Positions 17,443-26,859 of a stretch of DNA of 64,000 bases are shown here, in pieces; positions within the stretch are counted from its first letter, which is position 1, and every line of letters begins with the position of its first letter. The notes below the pieces were generated by a model. The model saw only the letters and a program-made list of their open reading frames with translations. It searched no databases and was not told where the DNA came from. The DNA comes from an uncultured Granulosicoccus sp. (GTDB lineage: Bacteria > Pseudomonadota > Gammaproteobacteria > Granulosicoccales > Granulosicoccaceae), in NCBI GenBank assembly GCA_947499955.1, contig CANMQI010000016.1:62001-126000 (forward strand). The letters are read 5' to 3'. Both the position numbers and the translations under genes were made by a program.

Positions 17443-17484
17443 GCCACTGCAAGATCCCATTGTGTAATCAGGAGTGAATCGAGA

Positions 17485-18597
17485 ATGTCAGAAGAGATTT
17501 CTGTGGACACCGACACGGATGAGCGACTGAAATCCGAATCGGCCATGGCCGGACTGATGAAACGACCGGAGCTCGGCGCAATTGCCGGGGTCGTGCTGGT
17601 CACCGTGTTCTTTCTGTTCACGGCGGACAGCTCGATGTTCACGCTGGCAGGATTCATGAACTTCATGTCGCCGGCAGCCCAGTTGGGCATTCTGGCCATT
17701 GGTGCAGCGCTGCTGATGATCGGCGGTGAATTCGATCTGTCACTCGGTTCCATGATCGCCTTTTTCGGCCTCTTCTTCGGTACCTGTATCGTCAACTTCG
17801 ACCTGCCGCTGATCATGGCCATTCCCATGACGATGGTGTTCGCCATCTTGATCGGCAGCTTGAACGGGCAGATCGTCATTCGCTCCGGTCTGCCGTCCTT
17901 CATCGTGACACTGGCCTTTCTGTTCATCTATCGCGGGCTGTCACTGGTCGGCCTGAAAGCGGCGACTGACGGCTCGACACAACTGCGTGGTATCCGGCCA
18001 GCCGTCGAAAACGATTTTCTGACACCGATATTCAGTGGCGATGCCTTTCCGTATCTGTTCTCGTATCTGGGCGACATGGGCCTGATCGACACCTTCAAGA
18101 ACGGCACGCCCAAGGTCAAGGGCATTCCCGTTGAAATCATCTGGTTCGTGATCATTGCGATCATTGCCACGTACGTCCTGTTGCGTACGCCCGTCGGCAA
18201 CTGGATATTTGCCTCGGGCGGCGATGCCAATGCCGCCTCGAATTCCGGCGTACCCGTGCGCAAGGTCAAGGTCGGACTGTTTGTCCTGACGGCCTGTTGT
18301 GCCGCGCTTGTCGCCATCATCACGGTGCTGGACAGTGGATCCACCGATGCCCGTCGCGGCTTTCAGAAGGAGTTCGAAGCGATCATCGCAGCGGTCATCG
18401 GCGGGTGTCTGTTGACGGGAGGCTATGGCTCGGCCATTGGTGCCTTCTTCGGATCCATCATATTCGGCATGGTGCTGATTGGTCTGAGCTATACCCAGAT
18501 CGATCAGGACTGGTACCTGGTGTTTCTCGGCGGCATGCTGCTGATCGCCGTGTTGTTCAACAACATGATCCGAAAACGTGTCACCGGAGAGCGCTGA
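17485..18597 (+). CDS. CUT2-family ABC transporter permease
   Basis: A 370-residue inner-membrane permease (RbsC/FrcC type). About ten hydrophobic segments. The family motif [16 protein letters not shown] (residues about 75-90) is present, as are [17 protein letters not shown] and the C-terminal [27 protein letters not shown]. The first 35 residues are hydrophilic and cytoplasmic. The stop is two bases before the ATPase start codon, so the two are translationally linked. Confidence 0.92.
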   Translation: MSEEISVDTDTDERLKSESAMAGLMKRPELGAIAGVVLVTVFFLFTADSSMFTLAGFMNFMSPAAQLGILAIGAALLMIGGEFDLSLGSMIAFFGLFFGTCIVNFDLPLIMAIPMTMVFAILIGSLNGQIVIRSGLPSFIVTLAFLFIYRGLSLVGLKAATDGSTQLRGIRPAVENDFLTPIFSGDAFPYLFSYLGDMGLIDTFKNGTPKVKGIPVEIIWFVIIAIIATYVLLRTPVGNWIFASGGDANAASNSGVPVRKVKVGLFVLTACCAALVAIITVLDSGSTDARRGFQKEFEAIIAAVIGGCLLTGGYGSAIGAFFGSIIFGMVLIGLSYTQIDQDWYLVFLGGMLLIAVLFNNMIRKRVTGER

Positions 18598-18598
18598 G

Positions 18599-19381
18599 AT
18601 GACTGACAAACCCATCGTTCATATGGAAGGCATCGAGAAGCACTTCGGCAATGTCATTGCGCTGGCCGGTGTCTCCTTCGATGTCCGGGCTGGCGAATGT
18701 CACTGTTTGCTGGGTGACAACGGTGCTGGTAAATCCACCTTCATCAAGACGATGTCCGGTGTACACAAACCGACGAAAGGATCCATTCATTTCGAAGGCA
18801 AGCCGATGAATTTCGACAGTCCGCGTGATTCGATGGAAGCCGGAATCGCCACCGTTTTCCAGGACCTGGCCATGATTCCGCTGATGTCGGTCACCCGCAA
18901 TTTCTTCATGGGACGAGAGCCGACCAAGGGGCGCGGTCTGTTCAAGCGCTTCGATACCGACACCGCCAGCAAGGCGGCGATCGAGGAGATGCGCAAGATG
19001 GGGATCAACCTGCGCGCCCCGGATCAGGCGGTGGGCACACTGTCCGGAGGAGAGCGGCAGACGGTGGCGATTGCGCGCGCAGTGTACTTCGGCGCCAAGG
19101 TGCTCATTCTCGATGAGCCGACTTCCGCACTGGGTGTACGTCAGACGTCGAATGTGCTGGCGACCATCGATCGCGTGAGGAAGCAGGGGGTCGGGGTCGT
19201 GTTCATCACTCACAACGTTCGTCATGCCATGGCCGTGGGCGACCGATTTACCGTACTCAATCGTGGCAAGACACTCGGGACTGCCCTGAAAGATGAAATT
19301 ACCGCTGAAGAGCTGCAGGATCTGATGGCCGGTGGTCAGGAACTGGCACAACTCGAAGGCTCGCTGGGCGGTACCGTCTGA
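18599..19381 (+). CDS. CUT2-family ABC transporter ATP-binding protein, single domain
   Basis: A 260-residue ATPase. Walker [10 protein letters not shown], signature [17 protein letters not shown], Walker [12 protein letters not shown] and H-loop FITHNVRH are all present. Most sugar ATPases of this class (RbsA, AraG) carry two ABC domains in about 500 residues; this one has one domain, like FrcA of the fructose system in rhizobia, and would act as a homodimer. The frame is open 21 bases upstream, but [16 protein letters not shown] from 18599 is the natural start. Confidence 0.92.
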   Translation: MTDKPIVHMEGIEKHFGNVIALAGVSFDVRAGECHCLLGDNGAGKSTFIKTMSGVHKPTKGSIHFEGKPMNFDSPRDSMEAGIATVFQDLAMIPLMSVTRNFFMGREPTKGRGLFKRFDTDTASKAAIEEMRKMGINLRAPDQAVGTLSGGERQTVAIARAVYFGAKVLILDEPTSALGVRQTSNVLATIDRVRKQGVGVVFITHNVRHAMAVGDRFTVLNRGKTLGTALKDEITAEELQDLMAGGQELAQLEGSLGGTV

Positions 19382-19699
19382 GTGGGTCGATCGGGAGAAC
19401 ACAAGGTGATACTCAGAGTCTGCGTGCGTCCGTCCAGCAAGGCGACCCACTAGCTTGGCAGGTCGATTGCCGATGGTTTGTGGATCGGGTTCATCTGGCA
19501 GGTACCCGCAGCTGTGCCGGCGTCAGCGAGTCAACAGGCGCAGGACGGATTCGATGCGCTTGACTGTATAATCTCTATCCGATATGGATGGCGGGCTCTG
19601 AACCTGGAGCCTTTGAAATTCATGGGCGAGATACCCCGGCCTGCCTGTCAGGGGCCGGCATTGATGACGCAGGCGCGGCCTGATGCAGACTCCACGATC
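19382..19699. other. gap with long-range inverted repeat and a consensus -10 box
   Basis: AGTGGGTCG (19381-19389) is repeated inverted as CGACCCACT (19443-19451), a 9-bp stem with a 53-nt loop, just after the ATPase stop. Further on, TATAAT (19567-19572) matches the -10 consensus exactly. No clear -35 box precedes it. It may drive the small membrane protein and the LacI gene. No further gene is supported here. Confidence 0.35.
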
Positions 19700-19906
19700 A
19701 TGCAATTTTTCGAACTTCAGATAGATTTCTTCCTGCCGGTATGGCGTCGCGTGGCGCTGGTTGCCGTGTGTCTGGGTTGGGCGGCTTTCGAGTTCCTGGC
19801 AGGAGCGCCCTTCTGGGGCGTCATATTCGGGGTTCTGGGCATATACGCCGTGTGGCAACTGTTCTTCGACGGCTGGCCGGATGATAGCGACAGCGCCGGG
19901 AGCTGA
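19700..19906 (+). CDS. small membrane protein (DUF3329-like)
   Basis: A 68-residue protein beginning MQFFELQIDFFLPVWRRVAL. Two hydrophobic segments follow (VALVAVCLGWAAFEFLAGA and FWGVIFGVLGIYAVWQLFF), then an acidic tail. This pattern resembles short proteins labelled DUF3329 that I recall from proteobacterial sugar loci. No strong ribosome site is seen, and an upstream ATG at 19664 is in frame. The stop is 3 bp before the LacI start codon, so it is probably cotranscribed with the regulator. Function unknown. Confidence 0.65.
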   Translation: MQFFELQIDFFLPVWRRVALVAVCLGWAAFEFLAGAPFWGVIFGVLGIYAVWQLFFDGWPDDSDSAGS

Positions 19907-19909
19907 GCG

Positions 19910-20950
19910 GTGAGTGTGGTCACACTCAAGGATGTGGCGCAGCGTGCCGGTGTTTCACGTTCCGCTGTGTCGCGTGCCTTCACCAACGGTGCCTCGGTGT
20001 CCGAGTCCATGCGGCGCAAGGTTGAAAAGGCCGCCGCTGAACTCGGTTACATGCCCAATGCGCTGGCATCGAGTCTGACCACGGGGCGCACACGACTGAT
20101 CGGGCTGGTGTCGAACAACTTCCACAATCCGATCTTTCTGGAAGTCTTTGACCTTTTCACGCGGGGCCTGCAGGATCGAGGGCTGCGCCCCTTGCTGGTC
20201 AATCTCAGTGACGAGACAGATCCTGCCAATTCCCTGCGCATGTTGCGCCAGTATTCAGTGGACGGGGTGATCGTCGCATCCTCAACCCTGACCCCCGAGT
20301 TTTCGCAGGCTTTTCGCCTGGCCGGTATGCCGGTGGTGCATTCCTTTGGCCGTCAGTCCAGTTCGCCTCAGGTGCACGTGGTCGGTATCGACAACGTCGA
20401 ATGTGGCCGAATCGCCGCACGTGAATTGCTGGCGAGAAACCACCGGCAGGTTGCTTTCATGGGAGGGCCGGAGCAGGCAACCTCCACCCAGGATCGCCAA
20501 CAGGGTTTTCTGGCCGAGCTGTCGCTGCACCCGGAGGTTGATGTCACGTATTCCTACGCCGACAACTATTCCTTCGAGGCAGGGCGCAGGGAGATGTTGC
20601 GCCTGCTGCAGAGCAAGCCGGCAGAGGCCTACTTCTGCGGTGACGATGTCCTGTCGATTGGTGCGCTGAGTGCCATTCGCGATGCCGGTCTGCGAGTCCC
20701 GGAAGACGTGGGTGTCATCGGCCTGAATGATATGGAAATGGCTGGCTGGGAGAGTATTGCGCTGACCACCATCCGGCAGCCGATTGCACAGATCATCAGT
20801 TCATCGATCGAACTGATCGTGGCCATGCTGGAAGAACCGGACCGTTATCCGGAAGCTCGGCTGTTTCCCAGTACGGTGGTGGAACGCCGTACGCTGAGGC
20901 CGCGCTCCCACGACCGAGTTACGTCGCGGGAGCCTGGCTGCGCTGACTGA
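19910..20950 (+). CDS. LacI-family transcriptional regulator, probable inositol-locus regulator
   Basis: 346 residues, standard for the family. Residues 1-55 are the DNA-binding headpiece (VTLKDVAQRAGVSRSAVSRAFTNG, hinge-helix region PNALASSLTTGRT), followed by a periplasmic-binding-protein-like sensor domain (RLIGLVSNNFHNPIF, VVGIDNVECGRIA, YFCGDDVLSIGAL, VGVIGLNDME). The start is GTG with GGAG upstream. It lies between the ABC operon and the iol genes. TTGCAACCGGTTGCA sites flank both operons, so it is the best candidate to bind them. Inducer unknown; an inositol or an inositol breakdown product is likely. Confidence 0.9.
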   Translation: MSVVTLKDVAQRAGVSRSAVSRAFTNGASVSESMRRKVEKAAAELGYMPNALASSLTTGRTRLIGLVSNNFHNPIFLEVFDLFTRGLQDRGLRPLLVNLSDETDPANSLRMLRQYSVDGVIVASSTLTPEFSQAFRLAGMPVVHSFGRQSSSPQVHVVGIDNVECGRIAARELLARNHRQVAFMGGPEQATSTQDRQQGFLAELSLHPEVDVTYSYADNYSFEAGRREMLRLLQSKPAEAYFCGDDVLSIGALSAIRDAGLRVPEDVGVIGLNDMEMAGWESIALTTIRQPIAQIISSSIELIVAMLEEPDRYPEARLFPSTVVERRTLRPRSHDRVTSREPGCAD

Positions 20951-22108
20951 TCAGCGAAACATCGGTGGTCGGGCATCCACCCATTGACCGTCGGCAGCTC
21001 CGGACTCGGCCACGGCGACGACCGCTGCCATGGAGCGCAAGCCGTCAGCGGCACGCGGATAGAGGTCGGCGGCAGGATCAATGGCACGTCCTTCCTCACT
21101 GGCCCGGATGGCTTCGGCCAGATCCTTGTAGATATTGGCAAAGGCCAGTGGCATACCTTCGGCATGGCCGATGGTCACGCGTGTGGTGCGATCGGCCTCG
21201 GGTGAGAGATTGGCTTCACCGCGTTCGATGATCTGCAGTCGTTCGTTCAGCGGCATCCAGTAGAGCTGATTGGGCTGTTCCTGGGACCAGCGCAAACCCC
21301 CTTTTTCGCCGAAGACCTGGATGCCCAGGCCATGTTGACGGCCAATGGCAATGGAGGAAGTCCACAGTCGACCGACAGTGCCACCGCTCATGCGGAAGTT
21401 GACCATGGCATCGTCCTCGAGTTCGCGCGAGGCGATGCAGGAGACGGTATCGGCAGACAGGCGAGTGACTTCCTCGCCGGTGACGAAGCTGGCCATGTGC
21501 ATGGCGTGAATGCCGCAGTCGGCAAACTGGGCAGAAACGCCCGCCTGCGCCGGATCATAGCGCCAGCGCACTCGTGGGTTGTCGGCATCGGCCGCATCGG
21601 CATGATGGCCGTGGGCAAACTCGGCATTGACCAGACGGATCTTGCCCAGATCGCCACGGGCAACCATGGCCCTCATGTGACGCACCAGTGAGTAGCCGGA
21701 ATAGCCGTAGTTCACGGCGCAGATGCGCCCGCTCTGTTCGGCGGCTCTGACAATCTGTTCGCCTTCATCAACCGTCATGGTCATCGGTTTTTCGCACAGG
21801 ACGTGAAAACCGGCTTCCAGAAACGCTTTGGTTATCTCGAAATGGGTGGAGTTCGGTGTGGCGACCGTCACCAGCTGGATTCGATCCTCACGGGCCGATT
21901 CACCCGCCAGCATTTCCCGCCAGTCGCCGTAGGAACGATCGGCCGCCAGGCCCAGTTGCTGACCGTATCGACGACCGGCCTCGGGTCGGTGATCCAGCGC
22001 GCCAGCACTGAATTCGAACAGCCCATCCAGGCCTGAGCCCAGACGATGCGCTGGTCCTATCTGACTGCCTTCGCCGCCACCGATCATGCCCCACTGCAAT
22101 TTTTTCAT
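20951..22108 (-). CDS. Gfo/Idh/MocA-family oxidoreductase
   Basis: A 385-residue NAD(P)-dependent dehydrogenase. The Rossmann motif GMIGGGEGSQIG is at the N-terminus and the family's EKP motif appears as HVLCEKPMTMTVDEG. The C-terminal domain carries the usual QFADCGIHAMHMASFVTG (His region of the active site). It follows iolE on the same strand after 25 bp, so the two form an operon. It could oxidise an inositol isomer or a keto-inositol; it is longer than classical IolG (about 330-340 residues), so I do not assign that symbol. The start at 22108 (MKKLQWGMIGG) is preferred over an in-frame GTG three codons earlier. Confidence 0.88.
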   Translation of the reverse strand: MKKLQWGMIGGGEGSQIGPAHRLGSGLDGLFEFSAGALDHRPEAGRRYGQQLGLAADRSYGDWREMLAGESAREDRIQLVTVATPNSTHFEITKAFLEAGFHVLCEKPMTMTVDEGEQIVRAAEQSGRICAVNYGYSGYSLVRHMRAMVARGDLGKIRLVNAEFAHGHHADAADADNPRVRWRYDPAQAGVSAQFADCGIHAMHMASFVTGEEVTRLSADTVSCIASRELEDDAMVNFRMSGGTVGRLWTSSIAIGRQHGLGIQVFGEKGGLRWSQEQPNQLYWMPLNERLQIIERGEANLSPEADRTTRVTIGHAEGMPLAFANIYKDLAEAIRASEEGRAIDPAADLYPRAADGLRSMAAVVAVAESGAADGQWVDARPPMFR

Positions 22109-22133
22109 GCGCTTCACTATGTCCGTGTTGAAA

Positions 22134-23027
22134 TCAGGCAAAGCCGATGGATTGCAGGTATTCGCGATTGACTCTGGCATCGCCTTCCGGGTCCGGGTCG
22201 AGCAGCGGGTCGCAATCCTGTTCGATGGTGCACCAGCCTTCATAACCGCTATCGAGAAGCAGTTTGCGAACGGCCGGGAAATCCACTTCGCCATCGGCGA
22301 GGTTGCAGAAGATACCCTGGCCGCAGGCATCGTAGAAACCGGTGCGATTGGCAATGGCGGCTGCCTTGACTTTCGGGTCCGTGGACTTGAAGTGCACATA
22401 GGTGATGCGATCCATGTGCCGCTGCATGAAGGCGATGGGGTCGAAGCCTGCGTAAGTGCAATGACCGGTATCGATGCAGATCTTCAGCAGATCCGGATCT
22501 GTCTCGCCCAGCAGGCGTTCCACTTCGGGCTCGAAATCCATGAAGCCACCAGCATGCGGGTGGATTTCCGGAATCAGGCCGTATTCTTCGAAGCCCATCT
22601 TTGCAACGGTCATGATGCGATCGCGATAGGCCATCCATTCGGCGCTGTCCATCTGTTCGGCTTCACTGCCACGACCGGCGGTGGGGGCCCGACGAGGAGA
22701 GATGGAATCGATCAGTACGAAGTGTCTGGCACCGTGAGCAGTCAGGGCCTTGCAGGTTCTGACGGCACCGTCCATGACATCGTCCCACTGTGCTGCATCG
22801 TGAAAGGCACGAAAGACGACGCCGCCGATCAGGGTGAGCTCCCTGGCAGCCAGGGCGTCACCCAGCTCGGCCGGATCTTCCGGCATGAAGCCGATCGGGC
22901 CCAGCTCGATGCCGGAATAGCCGGCCCGACTGCACTGGTCGAGCACCGTCTGCCAGGCGGGATTACGTTCGTCCTGTGCGAACTCGACACCCCATGAACA
23001 GGGGGCATTGCCAATTCTGATACTCAT
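22134..23027 (-). CDS. iolE: myo-inosose-2 dehydratase (IolE)
   Basis: Removes water from 2-keto-myo-inositol to give the trihydroxycyclohexanedione used by IolD. 297 residues with a xylose-isomerase-like TIM barrel. The N-terminal RIGNAPCSWGVEF is diagnostic of IolE, and PEIHPHAGGFMD, KICIDTGHCTYAGFDP and IEQDCDP supply the metal-binding residues. The frame extends upstream to 23144 but would overlap the regulatory region; ATG at 23027 is where homology begins. Divergent from iolD, with the LacI-type operator just upstream. Confidence 0.93.
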   Translation of the reverse strand: MSIRIGNAPCSWGVEFAQDERNPAWQTVLDQCSRAGYSGIELGPIGFMPEDPAELGDALAARELTLIGGVVFRAFHDAAQWDDVMDGAVRTCKALTAHGARHFVLIDSISPRRAPTAGRGSEAEQMDSAEWMAYRDRIMTVAKMGFEEYGLIPEIHPHAGGFMDFEPEVERLLGETDPDLLKICIDTGHCTYAGFDPIAFMQRHMDRITYVHFKSTDPKVKAAAIANRTGFYDACGQGIFCNLADGEVDFPAVRKLLLDSGYEGWCTIEQDCDPLLDPDPEGDARVNREYLQSIGFA

Positions 23028-23048
23028 GCGCGGAAGGTTTCCAATGGT

Positions 23049-23064
23049 TTGCAACCGGTTGCAT
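23049..23064. promoter_or_regulatory. LacI-type operator between iolE and iolD
   Basis: TTGCAACCGGTTGCAT, identical in its first 15 bases to the palindrome at 15994. It lies in the 116-bp gap between divergent iolE and iolD. It overlaps the expected start point of the iolE promoter and the possible -35 box (TTTGCA, 23048-23053, with TATTCT at 23071-23076) for iolD, a position suited to repressing both. Confidence 0.82.
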
Positions 23065-23066
23065 TT

Positions 23067-23096
23067 ATTGTATTCTGTGGATTGTCGAACCGTCAA
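23067..23096 (-). promoter_or_regulatory. candidate iolE promoter
   Basis: Reading the minus strand, TTGACG (23096-23091) and TACAAT (23072-23067) are separated by 18 bp; both match consensus at 5 of 6 positions. Transcription would start near 23060, inside the palindromic operator. Confidence 0.55.
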
Positions 23097-23143
23097 TACA
23101 AGCTGCCCATCCATTTGCTGGGCACATAACCCGATTGCGAGCA

Positions 23144-25027
23144 ATGATCATGGCTGATGGCAGCACCGGTACGTTTACCCGACTCACTCTGGCCCAGGCC
23201 ATCGTCCGCTGGATGGCCAATCAGTACATCGTCATCGAGGGTGAGGAGCAACGCCTGTTCGGCGGTGGATTCGGCATCTTCGGACACGGCAATGTCACCT
23301 GTCTGGGCGAGGCGCTCTACCAGCATCAAGCGCAGCTGCCTCTGTATCGCGGGCAGAACGAACAGAGCATGGGGTTCGCCGCGGCGGCCTATGCCAAGTA
23401 TCACCTGCGCCGCCGCATGATGTTCTGTACCGCCTCGGCAGGCCCCGGCACCTCGAATCTGTTGACCTCGGCGGCGCTGGCGCATGCCAATCGTCTGCCC
23501 ATGTTGCTGCTGTGCGGTGACACCTATGTGACGCGGCTGCCGGATCCGGTACTGCAACAGATGGAACATTTCAACAACCCGAGCCTGGGTGTCAATGATG
23601 CCTTCAAGGCGGTCACGCGCTACTGGGATCGCATCGTGCACCCGGCACAGATCATTCAGAGCCTGCCCAATGCCGTGGCGACGATGCTGGACCCGGCCGA
23701 TTGCGGACCGGCCTTTCTCGGATTGCCACAGGATGTGCAGGGCTGGGCGTATGACTATCCGGACAGTTTCTTCGAGCGCCGGGTTCACCGCATCCGCCGG
23801 TCAACACCTGATGTGCACGAACTGGCCGATGCAGTGGCGCGACTCAAGAGCGCCGAACGCCCGCTCATCATTGCCGGTGGCGGAGTGCAGTATTCCGGCG
23901 CGGTCGAACAGCTTGCAGCCTTCGCCGAGACACATCGCATCCCGATCGTGGAAACCATCGCCGGGCGTGCCAATCTCAAGGCCACCCACCCCTTGAATGC
24001 CGGTCCCATCGGCGTGACCGGTTCGGATTCTGCCAACACACTGGCCGAGAAGGCTGATGTGATACTGGCCGTGGGGACGCGCTTGCAGGACTTCACTACC
24101 GGGTCGTGGACAGCCTTTGCACAGGACGCCGATTTCATTTCCATCAATGCCGGGCGTCATGATGCGGGCAAGCATCGCTCCTTGCCCGTGGTGGGTGATG
24201 CCAGGTTGGCACTGGAGCAGTTGTCCGTTCTGATGGGCGGGCATGCCTGTCCGGAGTCCTGGGTGGAGTTTGCCGCTGAGGAGCGCGAAAAATGGGATGC
24301 CTACGTGTCGGTCAATGTCGCTCATGGCAATCGCCCCAATTCCTACGCTCAGGCCATCGGTGTGGTCAACGAGCTGTGCGATCCGCACGATCGCGTCATT
24401 GCCGCCGCCGGCGGTCTGCCCGCTGAAGTGGCGGCCAACTGGCGTACTCTGGAAGTCGGCACGGTGGATGTGGAGTTCGGCTTTTCCTGCATGGGCTACG
24501 AGATCGCCGGTGGTTGGGGGGCCAGAATTGCGCAGTCGGAAAAGCACGCCGACAAGGACACCATTGTCTTTACCGGCGATGGCTCCTATCTGCTGATGAA
24601 CTCGGATATCTATTCCAGCGTCCTGACGGGCAAGAAACTGATCATCCTGGTACTGGACAACGGCGGTTTCGCGGTCATCAACAAGCTGCAGAACAACACC
24701 GGTAACGAGAGCTTCAACAATCTGATCGCCGATAGTCCGACCGTGGTCGAGCCGTTTGCCGTGGACTTCGAAGCGCATGCCCATGCCATGGGGGCCATTG
24801 CCGAAACGGTCGAGAATGCCGCTGAACTCGGTGAAGCGTTCAAGCGTGCCAAGGCCGCCAGCAAGACGTCGGTCATTGTCATGAACGTCGATGCCTATGA
24901 AGGCTGGACGACACAAGGGCACACCTGGTGGGAAGTAGGCACACCGCAAGTCAGCGACAGTGAGAAGGTCATGGATGCACACCGGTACGTGGAGTCGAAC
25001 CGCAGTCGACAACGGCGCGGCGTATGA
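23144..25027 (+). CDS. iolD: 3D-(3,5/4)-trihydroxycyclohexane-1,2-dione acylhydrolase (IolD)
   Basis: Thiamine-diphosphate enzyme that opens the inositol-derived ring to 5-deoxyglucuronate. 627 residues, the usual IolD length. The N-terminal TPP domain has YRGQNEQSMGFAAAAYAKY with the cofactor-activating Glu. The central domain has GGGVQYSGAVEQL. The C-terminal domain carries the TPP/Mg motif as FTGDGSYLLMNSDIYSS and LDNGGFAVINKLQN. ATG at 23144 or 23150 are both possible starts. It overlaps the iolC start by four bases and begins the iolDCBJ operon. Confidence 0.94.
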   Translation: MIMADGSTGTFTRLTLAQAIVRWMANQYIVIEGEEQRLFGGGFGIFGHGNVTCLGEALYQHQAQLPLYRGQNEQSMGFAAAAYAKYHLRRRMMFCTASAGPGTSNLLTSAALAHANRLPMLLLCGDTYVTRLPDPVLQQMEHFNNPSLGVNDAFKAVTRYWDRIVHPAQIIQSLPNAVATMLDPADCGPAFLGLPQDVQGWAYDYPDSFFERRVHRIRRSTPDVHELADAVARLKSAERPLIIAGGGVQYSGAVEQLAAFAETHRIPIVETIAGRANLKATHPLNAGPIGVTGSDSANTLAEKADVILAVGTRLQDFTTGSWTAFAQDADFISINAGRHDAGKHRSLPVVGDARLALEQLSVLMGGHACPESWVEFAAEEREKWDAYVSVNVAHGNRPNSYAQAIGVVNELCDPHDRVIAAAGGLPAEVAANWRTLEVGTVDVEFGFSCMGYEIAGGWGARIAQSEKHADKDTIVFTGDGSYLLMNSDIYSSVLTGKKLIILVLDNGGFAVINKLQNNTGNESFNNLIADSPTVVEPFAVDFEAHAHAMGAIAETVENAAELGEAFKRAKAASKTSVIVMNVDAYEGWTTQGHTWWEVGTPQVSDSEKVMDAHRYVESNRSRQRRGV

Positions 25028-26004
25028 GCGCTCAAAGCCTTCTCAAGGGCAAACGCTTCGTGGTGTTGGGCCGGGCGGGGATGGATTTCAGTCCGGAACC
25101 TGCGGGAACCGCCATTGAACAGGCAGCAAGCTTCTCGGCGAGCCTCGGCGGGTCCTCCGCCAACATCTGTGTGGCCATCGGACGGCACGGTGGACAGACC
25201 TCACTGGTGACCTGCGTCTCCGATGATGCCATTGGCCGTTTCTGTCTCGAGCAGCTGGATCACTACGGCGTCGAGCGTCAGCATGTGCGCGCGGTGGGGG
25301 GAGAATTCCGAAATTCCCTGGCCGTCTCGGAAAGTCGCCTGGAAGGGCACCAGACGGTCATCTATCGCAATGGGGCAGCAGATTTCCAGATGAGCATTGC
25401 CGACGTCGAAGCGGTGGACTATTCGCAGTTCTCCGCACTGATCACCACAGGTACGGTGCTGGCGGTGGAGCCGTCACGCAGCGCCGCCTTTCGCGCCTTC
25501 GAGCTGGCCAGAGAGGCAGGCATTCCGTTGATCTTCGATGTGGATTATCGCCCTTACAGCTGGGCATCGGCTGCGGATGCGGCCGATGTCTACTCTCGTG
25601 CCGGCGAACTGTGCGACATCATCATCGGTAACGATGTCGAGTTCGGCTTCATGGCCGGTGACTATGATGAGGGTCTGGACACGGCGCGCCAGCTGGCACG
25701 CAGCAGTGCGGCCATCGTTGTGTACAAGATGGGCGAACAGGGCGCCATCACCCTGAGCGCCGATCAGGAGATTCGAACGGGCATCTATCCGGTCGAGGCC
25801 CTCAAGCCTACCGGTGCCGGCGACAGTTTCATGGGTGGCTTCATAGCCGCCCTGGCCGATGGGCGCGAGCTGCAGGATGCCGTGCTGCGAGGTTCCGCCT
25901 GCGCCTCCATGGTCGTTGCCCGTGTCGGCTGCGCCCCTGCCATGCCAACCACTGCCGAACTGGATGCCTTTCTGGCCTCGCATCCCGGCCCCACACTCAG
26001 CTGA
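25024..26004 (+). CDS. iolC: 5-dehydro-2-deoxygluconokinase (IolC), PfkB family
   Basis: Phosphorylates 5-dehydro-2-deoxygluconate in inositol breakdown. 326 residues of the ribokinase/PfkB fold. The N-terminal GGSSANICVAIGRHGGQTSL and the C-terminal PfkB signature KPTGAGDSFMGGFIAAL with the catalytic Asp are present. The opening FVVLGRAGMDFSPEP and the EFRNSLAVSE motif are characteristic of IolC rather than fructokinases. ATG overlaps the iolD stop (ATGA). Confidence 0.94.
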   Translation: MSAQSLLKGKRFVVLGRAGMDFSPEPAGTAIEQAASFSASLGGSSANICVAIGRHGGQTSLVTCVSDDAIGRFCLEQLDHYGVERQHVRAVGGEFRNSLAVSESRLEGHQTVIYRNGAADFQMSIADVEAVDYSQFSALITTGTVLAVEPSRSAAFRAFELAREAGIPLIFDVDYRPYSWASAADAADVYSRAGELCDIIIGNDVEFGFMAGDYDEGLDTARQLARSSAAIVVYKMGEQGAITLSADQEIRTGIYPVEALKPTGAGDSFMGGFIAALADGRELQDAVLRGSACASMVVARVGCAPAMPTTAELDAFLASHPGPTLS

Positions 26005-26016
26005 AGGATACGTCTC

Positions 26017-26859
26017 ATGCATATTGCACCCTATGACAACCAGAACAAGCCGATCGTCGATATCGACGATACAACGGTACCGCTGAACTACTTCAACATC
26101 ATCAAGCTGCAGAAGGATCAGGCCTTTGAATACACGGTGCCAGGCTACGAGACCTGCATCGTGCCTGCCACCGGTACGGTGAATATCGACGTGGAAGGTG
26201 TCTCCTTCGATGCGCTGGGCAATCGCGGCGTCGATGTCTGGGACGGTGAGCCCGAAGGTGTCTATATCCCGGTGGGTGCCAAGGTCACCCTGTCCTGCGT
26301 CTCCGATACAGCCGAGGTCTTCGTGGCCGGTGCACGATACGACCAGGTGCTCGAACCGTTCGATGTGCGCGTCGCCGAGCTCGATCGCGTGCAGTACGGC
26401 TCTGACGAGACCAAGACGCATCGCAAGATCAAGCACATTCTCGGACAGAAGCAGCATGACAAGGTCGGGCGCTTGCTGGTCAGTGAGTTGTTCACGGTAG
26501 GCCAGGGCGGCTGGTCCGGATTCCCGTCGCACAAGCACGATACCGACCGTCTGCCGGACGAGACGCGTCACGATGAGACCTACAACTTTCGCTTTCGCCC
26601 GAACCATGGCTCGGGTGTGCAGATGCTGCAGCGTGTCGACAATGAACCGGGCGATGCCTATCATATCGTCGATGGTTCAACCATCTGCCTGGACAAGGGC
26701 TACCATCCCTGTGCCGCCTTGCCAGGCTACGAGATGTATTACTTCACCATTCTGGCAGGTCTGTCGCAGCGCTCTCTGGTGCAGTTCTTCCAGCCCACAC
26801 ATGCCTACCAGATCGAGACGATCCCCGGTATCAAGGACATGATTGCGAAGTTCAAGTAA
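26017..26859 (+). CDS. iolB: 5-deoxy-glucuronate isomerase (IolB)
   Basis: Isomerises 5-deoxyglucuronate to 5-dehydro-2-deoxygluconate, between the IolD and IolC steps. 280 residues, double cupin of the KduI/IolB family. The metal-binding motif WSGFPSHKHDTD is followed by the second-cupin segment YHIVDGSTICLDKGYHPCAALPGY. It lies 12 bp after iolC, with GAAGGA as ribosome site. Its stop and the next start overlap by one base. Confidence 0.94.
   Translation: MHIAPYDNQNKPIVDIDDTTVPLNYFNIIKLQKDQAFEYTVPGYETCIVPATGTVNIDVEGVSFDALGNRGVDVWDGEPEGVYIPVGAKVTLSCVSDTAEVFVAGARYDQVLEPFDVRVAELDRVQYGSDETKTHRKIKHILGQKQHDKVGRLLVSELFTVGQGGWSGFPSHKHDTDRLPDETRHDETYNFRFRPNHGSGVQMLQRVDNEPGDAYHIVDGSTICLDKGYHPCAALPGYEMYYFTILAGLSQRSLVQFFQPTHAYQIETIPGIKDMIAKFK

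Noticed and set aside
19381-19451. 9-bp inverted repeat as a terminator
   Set aside because: The loop is 53 nt and no T-run follows, so it is noted in the gap entry but not called a terminator.
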